Shown here one piece after another: positions 18,479 through 26,953 of a stretch of 64,000 bases of DNA. Location of the stretch: the NCBI RefSeq assembly GCF_014203895.1, contig NZ_JACHJY010000002.1, positions 682,001-746,000 of the forward strand, read 5' to 3'. Below the pieces are notes generated by a model. The model saw only the letters and a program-made list of their open reading frames with translations, was not told where the DNA came from and did no database searches. The position numbers and the translations under genes are program-made. The DNA is from Streptomyces nymphaeiformis. Its GTDB lineage: Bacteria > Actinomycetota > Actinomycetes > Streptomycetales > Streptomycetaceae. Each line of letters begins with the position of its first letter. The first letter of the stretch is position 1.

Positions 18479-19927
18479 TCAGCCGACGACGGGTTCGACG
18501 AGGCCGGCCGCGACCAGGCCCGCGAGGCCGGATGCCAGTCCGGCGGGGTCGGAGCCCGTGTGCTGGGCGTACTGCTCCTGGAGCGCGGCGAGTTCGCGGC
18601 CGTCGCAGAGGGCGTAGATCATCCAGGCGTGCCGGTTGAGCCAGTGGAACTTCGCGGTGTCAGGGGCGAAGGCCAGCAGCTGGCCCTGCTCGGGCAGGGG
18701 GCAGACGGCGACCGGTTCGATCTTGCGGTAGCCGCGCGGATCCGGCTGCGGCACGTGCGGAGCGGAGCTCGGGACGGGCTCCCGGGCGACGTTCGCCCGT
18801 ACGGAAGGCGCCAGGGAGGCGGCGGCGTCCATCAGCCATTCGACGAAGCGCCGTCCGGCCGGTGTCAGTGCCCCGCCGTGTACCTCAAGTGCCTGCTGCC
18901 CGAGATAGGCGGCCCGTTCGGCGCTCGTGGTGTACCCGCCCTCCACCGCGGCCCGGCTGCCCGGGGTGGGCACACCGACGTCCTCGGTGACCGGCGGCTC
19001 ACCGAAGCGTTCACGGAGTTCGGCAGGGGCCTCGCCCGCCGCCGCGAAGAACAGCACCATGTGCGCGTACACGTGCAGCGCGGCCAGGACCCGCGTCAGC
19101 GACCACGGGGTCAGCCGCCAGGGAATCTCGATCTCGTGGCCCGGGTCGGCGACGAGCGAGCCGGTGCGCAGGACGTCGAACTGCTTGAGATGCAGTCCTT
19201 CGTGCAACAGGATCTCCGCGGTCATCCAGGGATCGCGCAGGTGCTCCGGAGCGATGAACAGAGCCGAGGGCAGCGGATCGCCGCCGGAGAGCGAGTACAG
19301 CTCACCGTCGTCGCTCTCGGCCCGGGCCAGACCCACCAGCGAGATGTGCGGGAAGACTCCCGCCCCGGCGTACGGCAGCAGTTCGGCCAGGAGTTCGGCA
19401 CCCCGGGAGAGCCCCGCGACCAGCTCCTCGTCAGGGCTGATCCGGCGAGCACCGCGCATGTCGGCGAAGGTCCCGTCCTTGAGCTCTTCCAGCCGCCGGG
19501 CGAGCGGCCGTCCGGCCGACTCCGGCCCGACCTCCGTCCACACCCAGCCGACGCCACGGCTCGCCCAGGGGCGTCGGCGCGGGGTCATGAGGCGTTCGCA
19601 CGGACCCAGCCCGTCCTCGGCGTCGAGGTCGACCTCCGCGAGGTGCGCCGCGAACTCGCTCGGGTCGTCCCGGTGGTTCTCCAGGGCGAGCAGGTCGTCC
19701 TCGAAGGCATTCCTCAGCACCGGGTCGTAGAGGAAGGGGCGCAGCACGGCGTCGTCCGCCTTGCCGAGCCGCTCGAACCGGTCGGCCGCGTCGGGGAACC
19801 GGCGGGCGAGCACCGTCAGGCCCAGCCGGTAGCGCGCGATGTTCCTGGCCTCGATCGCGTCGGCGGCGCCGAAGTGCGGGTCCGCTCCCAGGGTTCTGTC
19901 TATCTGTGTGTACAACGGCGACAACAT
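18479..19927 (-). CDS. HExxH-type peptide hydroxylase-like enzyme with PqqD-like C-terminus (putative RiPP maturase)
   Basis: A 482-residue protein from ATG 19927, chosen because gagg lies four bases upstream; an alternative GTG at 19966 has none. The metal site ILLHEGLHLKQFD lies near residue 242, and the following helix has further histidines (LHVYAHMVLFF), matching the family of HExxH-motif proteins found beside RiPP precursors and later described as 2-oxoglutarate-dependent peptide beta-hydroxylases. The last ~60 residues (LLAFAPDTAKFHWLNRHAW, ALCDGRELAALQEQY) resemble a PqqD-like peptide-binding domain. It would bind a leader peptide and modify its core in the cytoplasm (inference). A 43-residue peptide gene lies 87 bp upstream on the same strand. 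No radical-SAM partner is visible. Confidence 0.75.
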   Translation of the reverse strand: MLSPLYTQIDRTLGADPHFGAADAIEARNIARYRLGLTVLARRFPDAADRFERLGKADDAVLRPFLYDPVLRNAFEDDLLALENHRDDPSEFAAHLAEVDLDAEDGLGPCERLMTPRRRPWASRGVGWVWTEVGPESAGRPLARRLEELKDGTFADMRGARRISPDEELVAGLSRGAELLAELLPYAGAGVFPHISLVGLARAESDDGELYSLSGGDPLPSALFIAPEHLRDPWMTAEILLHEGLHLKQFDVLRTGSLVADPGHEIEIPWRLTPWSLTRVLAALHVYAHMVLFFAAAGEAPAELRERFGEPPVTEDVGVPTPGSRAAVEGGYTTSAERAAYLGQQALEVHGGALTPAGRRFVEWLMDAAASLAPSVRANVAREPVPSSAPHVPQPDPRGYRKIEPVAVCPLPEQGQLLAFAPDTAKFHWLNRHAWMIYALCDGRELAALQEQYAQHTGSDPAGLASGLAGLVAAGLVEPVVG

Positions 19928-20014
19928 GCACCTCGTGAGGCGTGGGGACGGTACGGGGGAGGACACGGCAGGCCGGCCGCCGGAAGCCCGACGACCGGCC
20001 TGCCGCGCTGCGGC

Positions 20015-20146
20015 TTACTTCGCCGCACCGCCCGGCGCGAGGTACGGCGGGACCCAGGCGCGCTCGTACTGGGCGTCGGTGGTGATGCTCGGCGCCGACT
20101 CGTCGGCCACCCGCATCTGGGGCATTTCCACGGTCTGGGACGGCAT
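20015..20146 (-). CDS. 43-residue precursor-like peptide
   Basis: ATG at 20146 follows a near-perfect ribosome-binding site (aaggag at 6 bases). The peptide begins MPSQTVEMPQMRVADESAPS and ends with an aromatic and proline-rich segment, QYERAWVPPYLAPGGAAK, before TAA at 20015-20017. The length, the polar acidic N-half that could serve as a leader and the distinct C-half fit a RiPP precursor. It is the first gene of a two-gene unit with the HExxH enzyme. There is no cysteine, so lanthionine or thiazole chemistry is unlikely; hydroxylation of Asp, Pro, Tyr or similar residues is possible. No toxin-like or membrane-spanning character is evident. Confidence 0.7.
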   Translation of the reverse strand: MPSQTVEMPQMRVADESAPSITTDAQYERAWVPPYLAPGGAAK

Positions 20147-20405
20147 GTCGTCTCCTTGCTTCGCACCCGGCAGGGTGTTCACGGACAAACGGTCTGCCGG
20201 ATCAGCCGCCGCGGCCGTCCCGCTGCGTGGCCACCATCGCCACGGAGCGGGGTGCTTACGCCTCGGCGTCGTCTCCAGCACTGATGAACCTAGATTCGCG
20301 GGACGCGCCGGTGTGTTCCTCACGTGCAGGATCGCTCCACGTTCCGTGCAAGGCGCTCCCCGTGCGTGCGCCCACGCCTAGGGCCTGTCCGGCACCTCCA
20401 GGCCC

Positions 20406-20426
20406 CCTCCGGAGCCGCTCCGGAGG
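20406..20426. promoter_or_regulatory. perfect 9-bp dyad in the divergent intergenic region
   Basis: CCTCCGGAG, a CCG loop and CTCCGGAGG form a perfect hairpin between the precursor gene (start 20146) and the SARP gene (start 20547). It may be an operator or a leader hairpin of the SARP transcript. The rest of the 400-bp gap holds no gene; a TAGCAT hexamer near 20471 is a weak candidate -10 box for the SARP gene. Confidence 0.4.
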
Positions 20427-20546
20427 CTCGTGGCACGCGGAAAAATCCTGCTCAAGCGCTGTCCTGACCTAGCATGATCACCTCGCGCCATCGCGCGACG
20501 GACGTCGGCACAGACGGGAACGCCGGCCGTGCCAAGGGGGAGGACA

Positions 20547-23500
20547 GTGGAGTTCCGTCTTCTGGGACCGGAAGAAGTCCTGCACGAGGGGCAGCCGGTT
20601 CCGATATCGGCGGCGAAGCACCGGGCGCTGCTGACCATGTTCCTCCTGCGGTCCGACCGTGTCGTCATGACCGAGGACCTGATCGACGGCCTGTGGGGAA
20701 CGAACCCGCCCAAGACCGCGAGAACGACGCTCCACAACTACATCCGACGGCTGAGGAAGGTCCTCCTGGCATGCGGATCGGACCCCCTGCTCACCGAGCC
20801 GGGCGGGTACGTCCTGCGCCTGGAGTCGCACTGGCTCGACGTCCACGCCTTCGACGATCTGGTGGCACAAGCCGAAGGCGCACAGGAGCGCGGCGACCTC
20901 GTCGCCGCCTCCCAGCTCCAGAGGCGGGCTCTGGGGCTCTGGCGCGGCAAGGCGCTGGAAGGAACGGCGTCCCGGTATCTCGCCGAGGTGGAGGCGCCTC
21001 GTCTCGAAGAGGCGAGGCGTTCGGCGTTCGAGAAGCTGATGGACATCGACCTCCGCCTCGGCCGCCACAACGCCCTGTTGGGTGAGATGCGGCGCGAGCT
21101 CGCGCGGGAACCGCTCAGGGAACGGTTGCGGTCGCAGTACATGCTGGCGCTGTACCGGGCCGGCCGGCGCGCCGACGCGCTGGACGTCTACCGTGAGGGA
21201 CGTCGGGTCCTCGTCAAGGAGCTCGGTCTGGAGCCGGGCCCCGCGCTGCGCGAGATGGAGCGCGCGATCCTCGCCGACAGCCCGGCCCTCGCGGCGCCGA
21301 CCGCAGCCGCTTCCCGTGCCGCCGTCTCCCGGAACGCGGGGCAGGTGCCTCCTCCCAGGCAACTCCCGCCTGGCACGGCTCATTTCACGGGCCGCGGCGC
21401 CCATCTACGTGCCCTGGACGAATGGGCCGGGGCCTCGGGCACCCACGGACCGATGGTCATCACCGCCATCGACGGGCAAGGCGGCATGGGGAAGACCGCG
21501 CTCGCGGTGCACTGGGGTCACAGCGCTCGAGCGCGGTACCCGGACGGGCAGCTCTACATCGATATGCGGGGCTACGCGACGACCAGGCCGGTCACATCCG
21601 TGGAGGCGCTCGCGAGCTTCCTCTACGCGCTCGGCATCCCGGCGGACCGGATCCCCGACGATCCCGACCGTGCCGCGGGTCTGTATCGCACCCTGCTGGC
21701 CGAGAAGCGCGTCCTCGTCGTCATCGACAACGCCCGCAGTGCCGACCAGGTACGCCCTCTGCTTCCGGGAACCCCGGGGTCCCACGTGGTGGTGACCAGC
21801 CGGGACGTGCTGGCCGGCCTGGTGGTCCGCGACAGCGCCCGCCATCTCGGAGTGGACGCCCTGGCTCCGGAAGAGGCCGCGGAGCTGCTGGAACGTCTCC
21901 TCGGAGCGTCCGTCGTAGCGGCCGAGCCGGAGGCGACGGCGGAGTTGGCCCGACTGTGCTGGTACGTGCCCCTGGCACTGCGGGTGTCGGCCGTCAACGT
22001 ACGGGAAGCCGGCGGGGATCGCCCGGTGGCCGGCCACGTCGATCGGCTGCGAGACGAGGACCGGAGACTCGCCGCGCTCAGTGTGCCGGACGACGAGGCC
22101 AGCAATCTGCAGGCGGTCCTCTCCTTGTCCTACCTGTCGCTGTCACCCGACGAGCGCAGGCTCTTCCGCCGCCTCGGCCTCGTCCCCGGACCCACGATCA
22201 CGGTGGCCGGTGCTTCGGCCTTGCTCGGGCTGCCGGTCGCACGGACGGCGCAGCTGCTCAGGCGACTCGTCGCCGTCCATCTCGTCGGTCAGACCGACCC
22301 GGACGCGTACGGTCTCCACGATCTGTTGCGGCTGTTCGCCGAGAGCAACGCGGCGGCGGACGAGAGCCCCGAGGAGCGTGCCGCGGCCCTTCGGCGCCTC
22401 TACGACTACTACCTCGCGGGCGTGCGCGCCGGGGCCCGGCTGCTCTATCCGGAGAAGCTGCGCGCGTTCGGCCCCGGACAGGCCGCCGGGCACGCCGCCG
22501 CGGAGACCGCCGTCGACATGGACGCGGGCTCCTCCCGAGGTGCCGAGGAAAGCACCGTCGGCACCGTGGTCCTGCCCGATGAGACCGCGGCACGCCAGTG
22601 GTTCAGGGGTGAGCACACGAACCTGGTCATCGCGGCGCAGAGAGGTGCGGCGCTCGGCCTGCCCGCCGCCTCCTGGGAGTTGTGCGACGGCCTGCGCGGC
22701 TACTTCTGGCTGGTCAGAACCGGCCCGGACTGGGTCTCCGTAGCGGAGGCGGGGCTCGAGGCGGCGCAGGGGGCGAACCACACGATCGGCTCCGCCACCG
22801 CCCGCATGAGCCTCGGCGACGCGCACCGCAGCCTCGGCCGGTACGACCGCGCGGCTCAGCACTACGAGGCGTTGCTGGCCGACGCGGAATCCGCTCACTG
22901 GGCCGAGGGCAAGGCCCAGGCACTCAACAGCCTGGGCCTGGTCGGCATCCTCACGGGGAAACTGCGCGACGCGGTCCAACGCTACGAGGAGGCTGTCGAC
23001 GCCCTGCCGGCGGACTCGCGGTGGAACCTGCTCCGGCTGAGCACGGAGGGCAACATGGGCCTGCTCCGCCAAGAACTCGGGGATCTTCGTCAGGCCGAAC
23101 GGCACAACGCCACGGCGCTCGAACTGAGCCGAGGCATCGGCTCCAGAGGAGCCGAAGGAGTCACCCTGGGCAACCTGGGCCAGGTCCTCGGGCTCCTGGG
23201 GCGCTCCGAGGAGGCACTCGAGTGCCTCACCGAAGCCCTCGCCGTCCACCGGGAGCTCGGCAACCGCGGCAGTGAGGCGGAAACTCTCCGGGGGCTGGCC
23301 GACTGGCACCGTGACCGAGGCGACCACTCCACCGCCCTGGACCTCGCCCTGGCCGCCGCGGCACTGGCAGACGAGATCGAGGAGAGTCGACTTGCAGCGG
23401 CCGCCCTCCAGACCGTGGCGTCCGTCCGCACCGTTCTCGGGCAGCTCGCCGAAGCCGAGGAGATCTACCGACGGGCGCAGGACCTCGCCGAACAGACCGG

Positions 23501-23846
23501 CGCCCGGCACACAGAGGCGGCGATCCTGATCGGCAGGGCCGAGGCGCGCCTCCTGCGGGGCGACCTCGCCGAGGCCGACGCGTACGTCCGGCACGCCCTG
23601 GAACGAGCCCGCCGCGAGGGCTACGGAATTCTCGAGGGGCAGGCTCTGACGGTCATCGGCCGCCTCCGCCTCGCCGAGGGGCGACCGGTCGAGGCAGCCG
23701 AGCACGCCGAGCACGCCGTGTCGATCCTGGCGGAGATCGGCCACCGAACCGGCCGGATCGCCGCACAGGAGGTGTTGTCCCGCGCCCGCTCGCAAGCGCC
23801 GGACGACCAGGACGAGGAGTCCGGCGCGCCGGAGCCGTCCGCATGA
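20547..23846 (+). CDS. SARP-family regulator with NB-ARC and TPR domains (AfsR-like)
   Basis: About 1099 residues from GTG 20547, which has a very strong ribosome-binding site (aggggga) upstream. An OmpR-type winged helix occupies residues 1-95 (FRLLGPEE, KHRALLTMFLLRSDRVV, TTLHNYIRRLRK). A bacterial transcriptional activation domain follows to about 245 (RSQYMLALYRAGRRADAL, VLVKELGLEPGPAL). Then an NB-ARC ATPase with P-loop GQGGMGKT near 310 and a long C-terminal TPR array (about 730-1070). AfsR-type proteins activate secondary-metabolite genes, with ATP binding modulating activity. It is divergent from the precursor/HExxH pair and is the natural candidate for their regulator (inference). 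Confidence 0.93.
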   Translation: MEFRLLGPEEVLHEGQPVPISAAKHRALLTMFLLRSDRVVMTEDLIDGLWGTNPPKTARTTLHNYIRRLRKVLLACGSDPLLTEPGGYVLRLESHWLDVHAFDDLVAQAEGAQERGDLVAASQLQRRALGLWRGKALEGTASRYLAEVEAPRLEEARRSAFEKLMDIDLRLGRHNALLGEMRRELAREPLRERLRSQYMLALYRAGRRADALDVYREGRRVLVKELGLEPGPALREMERAILADSPALAAPTAAASRAAVSRNAGQVPPPRQLPPGTAHFTGRGAHLRALDEWAGASGTHGPMVITAIDGQGGMGKTALAVHWGHSARARYPDGQLYIDMRGYATTRPVTSVEALASFLYALGIPADRIPDDPDRAAGLYRTLLAEKRVLVVIDNARSADQVRPLLPGTPGSHVVVTSRDVLAGLVVRDSARHLGVDALAPEEAAELLERLLGASVVAAEPEATAELARLCWYVPLALRVSAVNVREAGGDRPVAGHVDRLRDEDRRLAALSVPDDEASNLQAVLSLSYLSLSPDERRLFRRLGLVPGPTITVAGASALLGLPVARTAQLLRRLVAVHLVGQTDPDAYGLHDLLRLFAESNAAADESPEERAAALRRLYDYYLAGVRAGARLLYPEKLRAFGPGQAAGHAAAETAVDMDAGSSRGAEESTVGTVVLPDETAARQWFRGEHTNLVIAAQRGAALGLPAASWELCDGLRGYFWLVRTGPDWVSVAEAGLEAAQGANHTIGSATARMSLGDAHRSLGRYDRAAQHYEALLADAESAHWAEGKAQALNSLGLVGILTGKLRDAVQRYEEAVDALPADSRWNLLRLSTEGNMGLLRQELGDLRQAERHNATALELSRGIGSRGAEGVTLGNLGQVLGLLGRSEEALECLTEALAVHRELGNRGSEAETLRGLADWHRDRGDHSTALDLALAAAALADEIEESRLAAAALQTVASVRTVLGQLAEAEEIYRRAQDLAEQTGARHTEAAILIGRAEARLLRGDLAEADAYVRHALERARREGYGILEGQALTVIGRLRLAEGRPVEAAEHAEHAVSILAEIGHRTGRIAAQEVLSRARSQAPDDQDEESGAPEPSA

Positions 23847-23919
23847 TCTCCTGCGCCCGGCGCTCCCCTCCAGGCCCTGGCGAGGCATCCTCGCGGCGGT
23901 GCGCGCCGGATCCGACCCG

Positions 23920-24999
23920 TCAGGCGGCGGACCGACCGGGCGGTGCAGGTGCCGAGGCGGTCGCGCGGTGTTCGGTGGGGCTGATTCCGTATGCCTCGCG
24001 GAAGGCCCGGCTGAAGGTGCTCGGATTGGTGAAGCCCCAGCGTGAGGCGATGACCTGGACGCTGAGGTGGCGCAGATCCGGACGGGCGAGCTCGGCGTGG
24101 CAGCGTTCGAGGCGGCCGCGGCGGATGACCGTCGCGACGCTGGCGGGTTGCCGGCTGAAGAGGCCGTACAGGGTACGCAGGGACATGTGGTGCCGGCGGG
24201 CGATCGTCCGCGGCGTGAGGTCCGGGTCCGCGAGATTCTGGGAGATGAAGCCGTGAATGCGTCTCAGCAGTGTCTGCGCCCGGGTCTCGTCCGTGCCCGT
24301 CTCCAGGACTCGCAGCTGCTCCGCCAGACAGGCGGTTGCCAGATCGAGGGCGATGGCGCCCATACGGCTCTGCGCCTCGGGCCGGCAGTCGGCACCGTGT
24401 TCGAGCAGTGTGGCGAGAAAGGCGGCGAGGACGGCAGCGCTGCCGCTGCCCGTGGAGATCGGCCGCGCCAGGAGCAGCTCGACGTGATCCGGTCGCAGGG
24501 CGAGTGAGGCGCGGGGTATGTGGAGGACAGCGGCCCGCACCCGGCCCTCCGCTTCCGCGGGACGGACGGCTGTCGGACGTACGGGGTCACTGAGCACCAG
24601 AGTGCTCCGGGACGGCGCCTCCGTGCCGGACGGGGCGCCCGGGCCGCTCGCATCGGTCATCCATGCCAGCCTGTACTCGTCGGGGCAACCGTTCGGGATC
24701 GGAACCCGCCGGCTGTCCCGGCCCCCTGGCAGGACGTCACCCGCCGTCAGCCGCACCGGTCCCAGGCCCAGACTCCTGATGCGGGCCCCACCCTCGCAGG
24801 TCTCATCGACGGAGACCTCCTCATGGGCAACGCCTTCGTCGAGGACCTCTTCCCGGACATCGAGCCGGTGCCCGGTGCCGCGTGCCCGGGACACGTCGGA
24901 CAGGACTCCATCGGACACCGTCTCGCGGAAGGACTCGAATCGACCCGCCGCCGAAACGACAGGAGCCGACACGCTTGACCAGCCCACCCATTCCCCCAT
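23920..24999 (-). CDS. AraC-family transcriptional regulator
   Basis: Two C-terminal AraC helix-turn-helix motifs are clear: DLTPRTIARRHHMSLRTLYG and VQVIASRWGFTNPSTFSRAF with REAYGISPTEHR. The N-terminal half resembles the AraC-binding-like domain found in Streptomyces (FESFRETVSDG, ARIRSLGLGPVRL, then a helical ALDLATACLAEQLRV linker). ATG 24999 is tentative: a GTG at 24987 fits as well, and the frame stays open to 25113. It probably controls its own or nearby catabolic or stress genes; the inducer is unknown. It is convergent with the SARP gene. Confidence 0.8.
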   Translation of the reverse strand: MGEWVGWSSVSAPVVSAAGRFESFRETVSDGVLSDVSRARGTGHRLDVREEVLDEGVAHEEVSVDETCEGGARIRSLGLGPVRLTAGDVLPGGRDSRRVPIPNGCPDEYRLAWMTDASGPGAPSGTEAPSRSTLVLSDPVRPTAVRPAEAEGRVRAAVLHIPRASLALRPDHVELLLARPISTGSGSAAVLAAFLATLLEHGADCRPEAQSRMGAIALDLATACLAEQLRVLETGTDETRAQTLLRRIHGFISQNLADPDLTPRTIARRHHMSLRTLYGLFSRQPASVATVIRRGRLERCHAELARPDLRHLSVQVIASRWGFTNPSTFSRAFREAYGISPTEHRATASAPAPPGRSAA

Positions 25000-25549
25000 T
25001 TCCCCACTGCGAAAGCAGCCGTTCCCCTCCGGCGCGCTCCAGCCCTTCGGCGGTGAGCGACATCCGTCGACATCACGTGTGTCGGAGGCGGGGACGGCAG
25101 ACGGGCGGATCACGCGTCTGCCGCGCCGGCGACCAGTGACGATGACTCAAGGATCACCGCCGGGCGCTATCGGCCGACTAGCGCGAGAACGAGCCGCCAT
25201 GAGGGGCGATCCGATCGGGCACGGCGCCCGGCCGCTCGGCTTCCGGCGCGTCGCCGAGCCGCTTCTCGTACAGCCAGGGCCGACGGGTCGTCGGGAAGAG
25301 CATCCGCACCAGGGCGATCCAGCGGGTTCCGCAGCCGGAGAGGGCGCCGGCCAGGAGTCCCACGGCGAGGAAGACGGCAAGGCTGCCGCACATCGGCCGG
25401 CGTGATCCTGAGGGAAGTCGGTCGTCCACGTGGTCGACGGCTGCGCCGAGGGAGGCGGCCGGTGCGGCGAGGGCTCCTGACGCCACGCCGTGGTAGTTGC
25501 CGTGCTGGAACTCGGTCTTGCGCAGGGTGCAGTCCGCGATCGCGGTGCC
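25000..25549. other. gap with unrecognised decayed sequence
   Basis: Open frames cross the stretch on both strands without a ribosome-binding site. A minus-strand frame near 25180-25480 has protein-like pieces (IADCTLRKTEFQHGNYHGVA and ALVRMLFPTTRRPWLYEKRL) but no recognised family. The right side runs into the IucA/IucC relic, and a further 170 bp separates that from the gene at 26142. Confidence 0.4.
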
Positions 25550-25968
25550 CTGGCACCAACGACTACACCTGGCCCGGGACATCGCCGTTGAGGACGTGGC
25601 CCGGGCCCGCCAGGGGGTGGTGCCGAGCCGGATGAGCCGCCCCTCGGAGAAAGGGGGGTGCGCACGGACGGCAGGTGGTGGGTGAGGGCGAACTGCCAGG
25701 GGTGGGAGGGCAGCAGGCGGTAGCCGGGCGCGCCCTGGCCCAGGCAGTCCAGGGCGCGGGTGCCGCCATCGCCGACCACCGCGTCCGCGCGCACGCCCAG
25801 CAGCACGAGCGGGAATCGCGCGTACGCCTCCGGGGCGGAGCGCAGCCAGGCGGCGGGTGGGCCGCCGCCGGTGCGGGCCTTGGGCGCGGGGTGGCAGGGG
25901 TGGCCCGTGACGAGTGCCTGCTCGGAGCGCAGCCTCGGATACTGGCTCCACATCACCGTCGTTATCCA
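25550..25968 (-). pseudogene. IucA/IucC-type siderophore synthetase fragment
   Basis: The minus strand reads SEQALVTGHPCHPAPKARTG, then APEAYARFPLVLLGVRA, then LLPSHPWQFALTHHL about 70 residues later. GHPxHPxxKxRxG and HPWQ at this spacing are hallmarks of the ATP-binding N-terminal half of NRPS-independent siderophore synthetases. After HPWQ the frame breaks (GRLIRLGTTPWRAR is in another frame) and the catalytic C-terminal half is missing. No other siderophore gene is nearby. It is a clear relic. Confidence 0.65.
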
Positions 25969-26141
25969 TAGGTCCTGCGAAGGATTCCAGGTGAGGCGGC
26001 TCGCATGGTGTCGGGCATGTGAGGGACGTAGGTGTCCCGGCCGCTGCCTCCCCACAGCCGCGGAAAGGGGTGTTCTGCCGACGGCGGAGACGCAAGCCAG
26101 TAGCCTGATCGAACGGAGTCCGTGAGCCATGGGGGTGGGGA

Positions 26142-26792
26142 GTGCAGGCGCCTGCGACCGTCGTGCAGCTCGCTCTGCTCGTCCTTCTGGTGCTGCCCGG
26201 GGTCACCTATCAGTTCGTCCGGGAACGCCGCCGTGGGCCGGTGCCCGGTGAGCGTGATCTGGGTGAGCGGGTGCTGCGGGCGATCGTCGCGTCGATCGCG
26301 CTGGACGCACTGTACGTCGTGGTGGCGGGGCCGGCGCTGGTTCGCCTGGCTCGAGGCACCGGCGGCGACTGGGACGGCTTCGTGGAGCGGCCGCGAGTGG
26401 TCGGCTTCGTCGCCGTGGTGCTGTTCCTCGTCGTGCCGGCCGTGGCGGCGGTCACCGTTTCCCTGGTGGATCGGCAGCGGCGCAAGGCTCGGTTCCTGCA
26501 CACGCCCAGCGCCTGGGACCACGCGTTCCGCGACCGCGAACCGTGCTTCGTGCGCGTGCGGCTCAAGGACGGCAACTGGGCGGGCGGCTGGTACGGCGAC
26601 CGGTCGTACGCCTCCTCGTACCCCCACCCGGCCGAGCTGTACCTCGAATCGGCGCGCGTGATGGGTGCCGACGGGTCGTTCGGCGTGCGCGTGCGCGGGA
26701 CGGCGGGCCTGCTGCTGCGGGCGGAAGACTACGACGTGCTGGAGTTCGTCGAAGCCGGAGAACCGGCGGCCGTGCCGGGGGAGGAGCGATAG
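26142..26792 (+). CDS. DUF6338-like membrane protein
   Basis: A 216-residue protein from GTG 26142 with an upstream purine-rich stretch (gggggtgggg). N-terminal hydrophobic segments (VVQLALLVLLVLPGVTYQFV; VGFVAVVLFLVVPAVAAVTV at about 85-105) flank a polar loop. The cytosolic C-terminal part contains AWDHAFRDREPCFVRVRLKD and WAGGWYGDRSYASSYPHP. Order and motifs match the DUF6338 family of actinobacterial membrane proteins of unknown function. The stop overlaps the next start (TAGTG), so translation is coupled. Being first in a unit that ends with a CHAT protease suggests it is a membrane partner or target of that protein (inference). Confidence 0.75.
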   Translation: MQAPATVVQLALLVLLVLPGVTYQFVRERRRGPVPGERDLGERVLRAIVASIALDALYVVVAGPALVRLARGTGGDWDGFVERPRVVGFVAVVLFLVVPAVAAVTVSLVDRQRRKARFLHTPSAWDHAFRDREPCFVRVRLKDGNWAGGWYGDRSYASSYPHPAELYLESARVMGADGSFGVRVRGTAGLLLRAEDYDVLEFVEAGEPAAVPGEER

Positions 26793-26950
26793 TGGAGCAC
26801 GAACCGGGACTCTCACCCGAAGAGGCGGCACTGCTGCAGGAGGCCGCGGAACGCGGCTACACCCCGAAACGCACAGTCGCCGAGCCGGACGAGGCGCCCG
26901 GCGGCCCGGCCGGCACCTCGAACAGCACCTCGAACGGCAACGAGGACTGA
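26792..26950 (+). CDS. 52-residue protein between the membrane and CHAT genes
   Basis: GTG 26792 shares bases with the preceding TAG, and gggggagg precedes it. The product starts with a short helix (GLSPEEAALLQEAAERGYTP) followed by an acidic, low-complexity tail rich in Ser, Thr, Asn and Gly (GTSNSTSNGNED). It stops 3 bp before the CHAT gene, so all three genes are tightly coupled. It could be a substrate, adaptor or inhibitor of the CHAT protein, but nothing in the sequence decides this. Confidence 0.65.
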   Translation: MEHEPGLSPEEAALLQEAAERGYTPKRTVAEPDEAPGGPAGTSNSTSNGNED

Positions 26951-26953
26951 CGC

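Noticed and set aside
20015..20146. Lanthipeptide or thiopeptide precursor
   Set aside because: No cysteine in the peptide and no LanB, LanM or YcaO gene nearby.
22143..23888. 581-codon minus-strand frame opposite the SARP regulator
   Set aside because: Shadow of the real gene; no recognisable domain.
26142..26950. Gasdermin-like fold in the proteins upstream of the CHAT gene
   Set aside because: The first has membrane segments and a DUF6338-like pattern and the second is only 52 residues; neither resembles a gasdermin.
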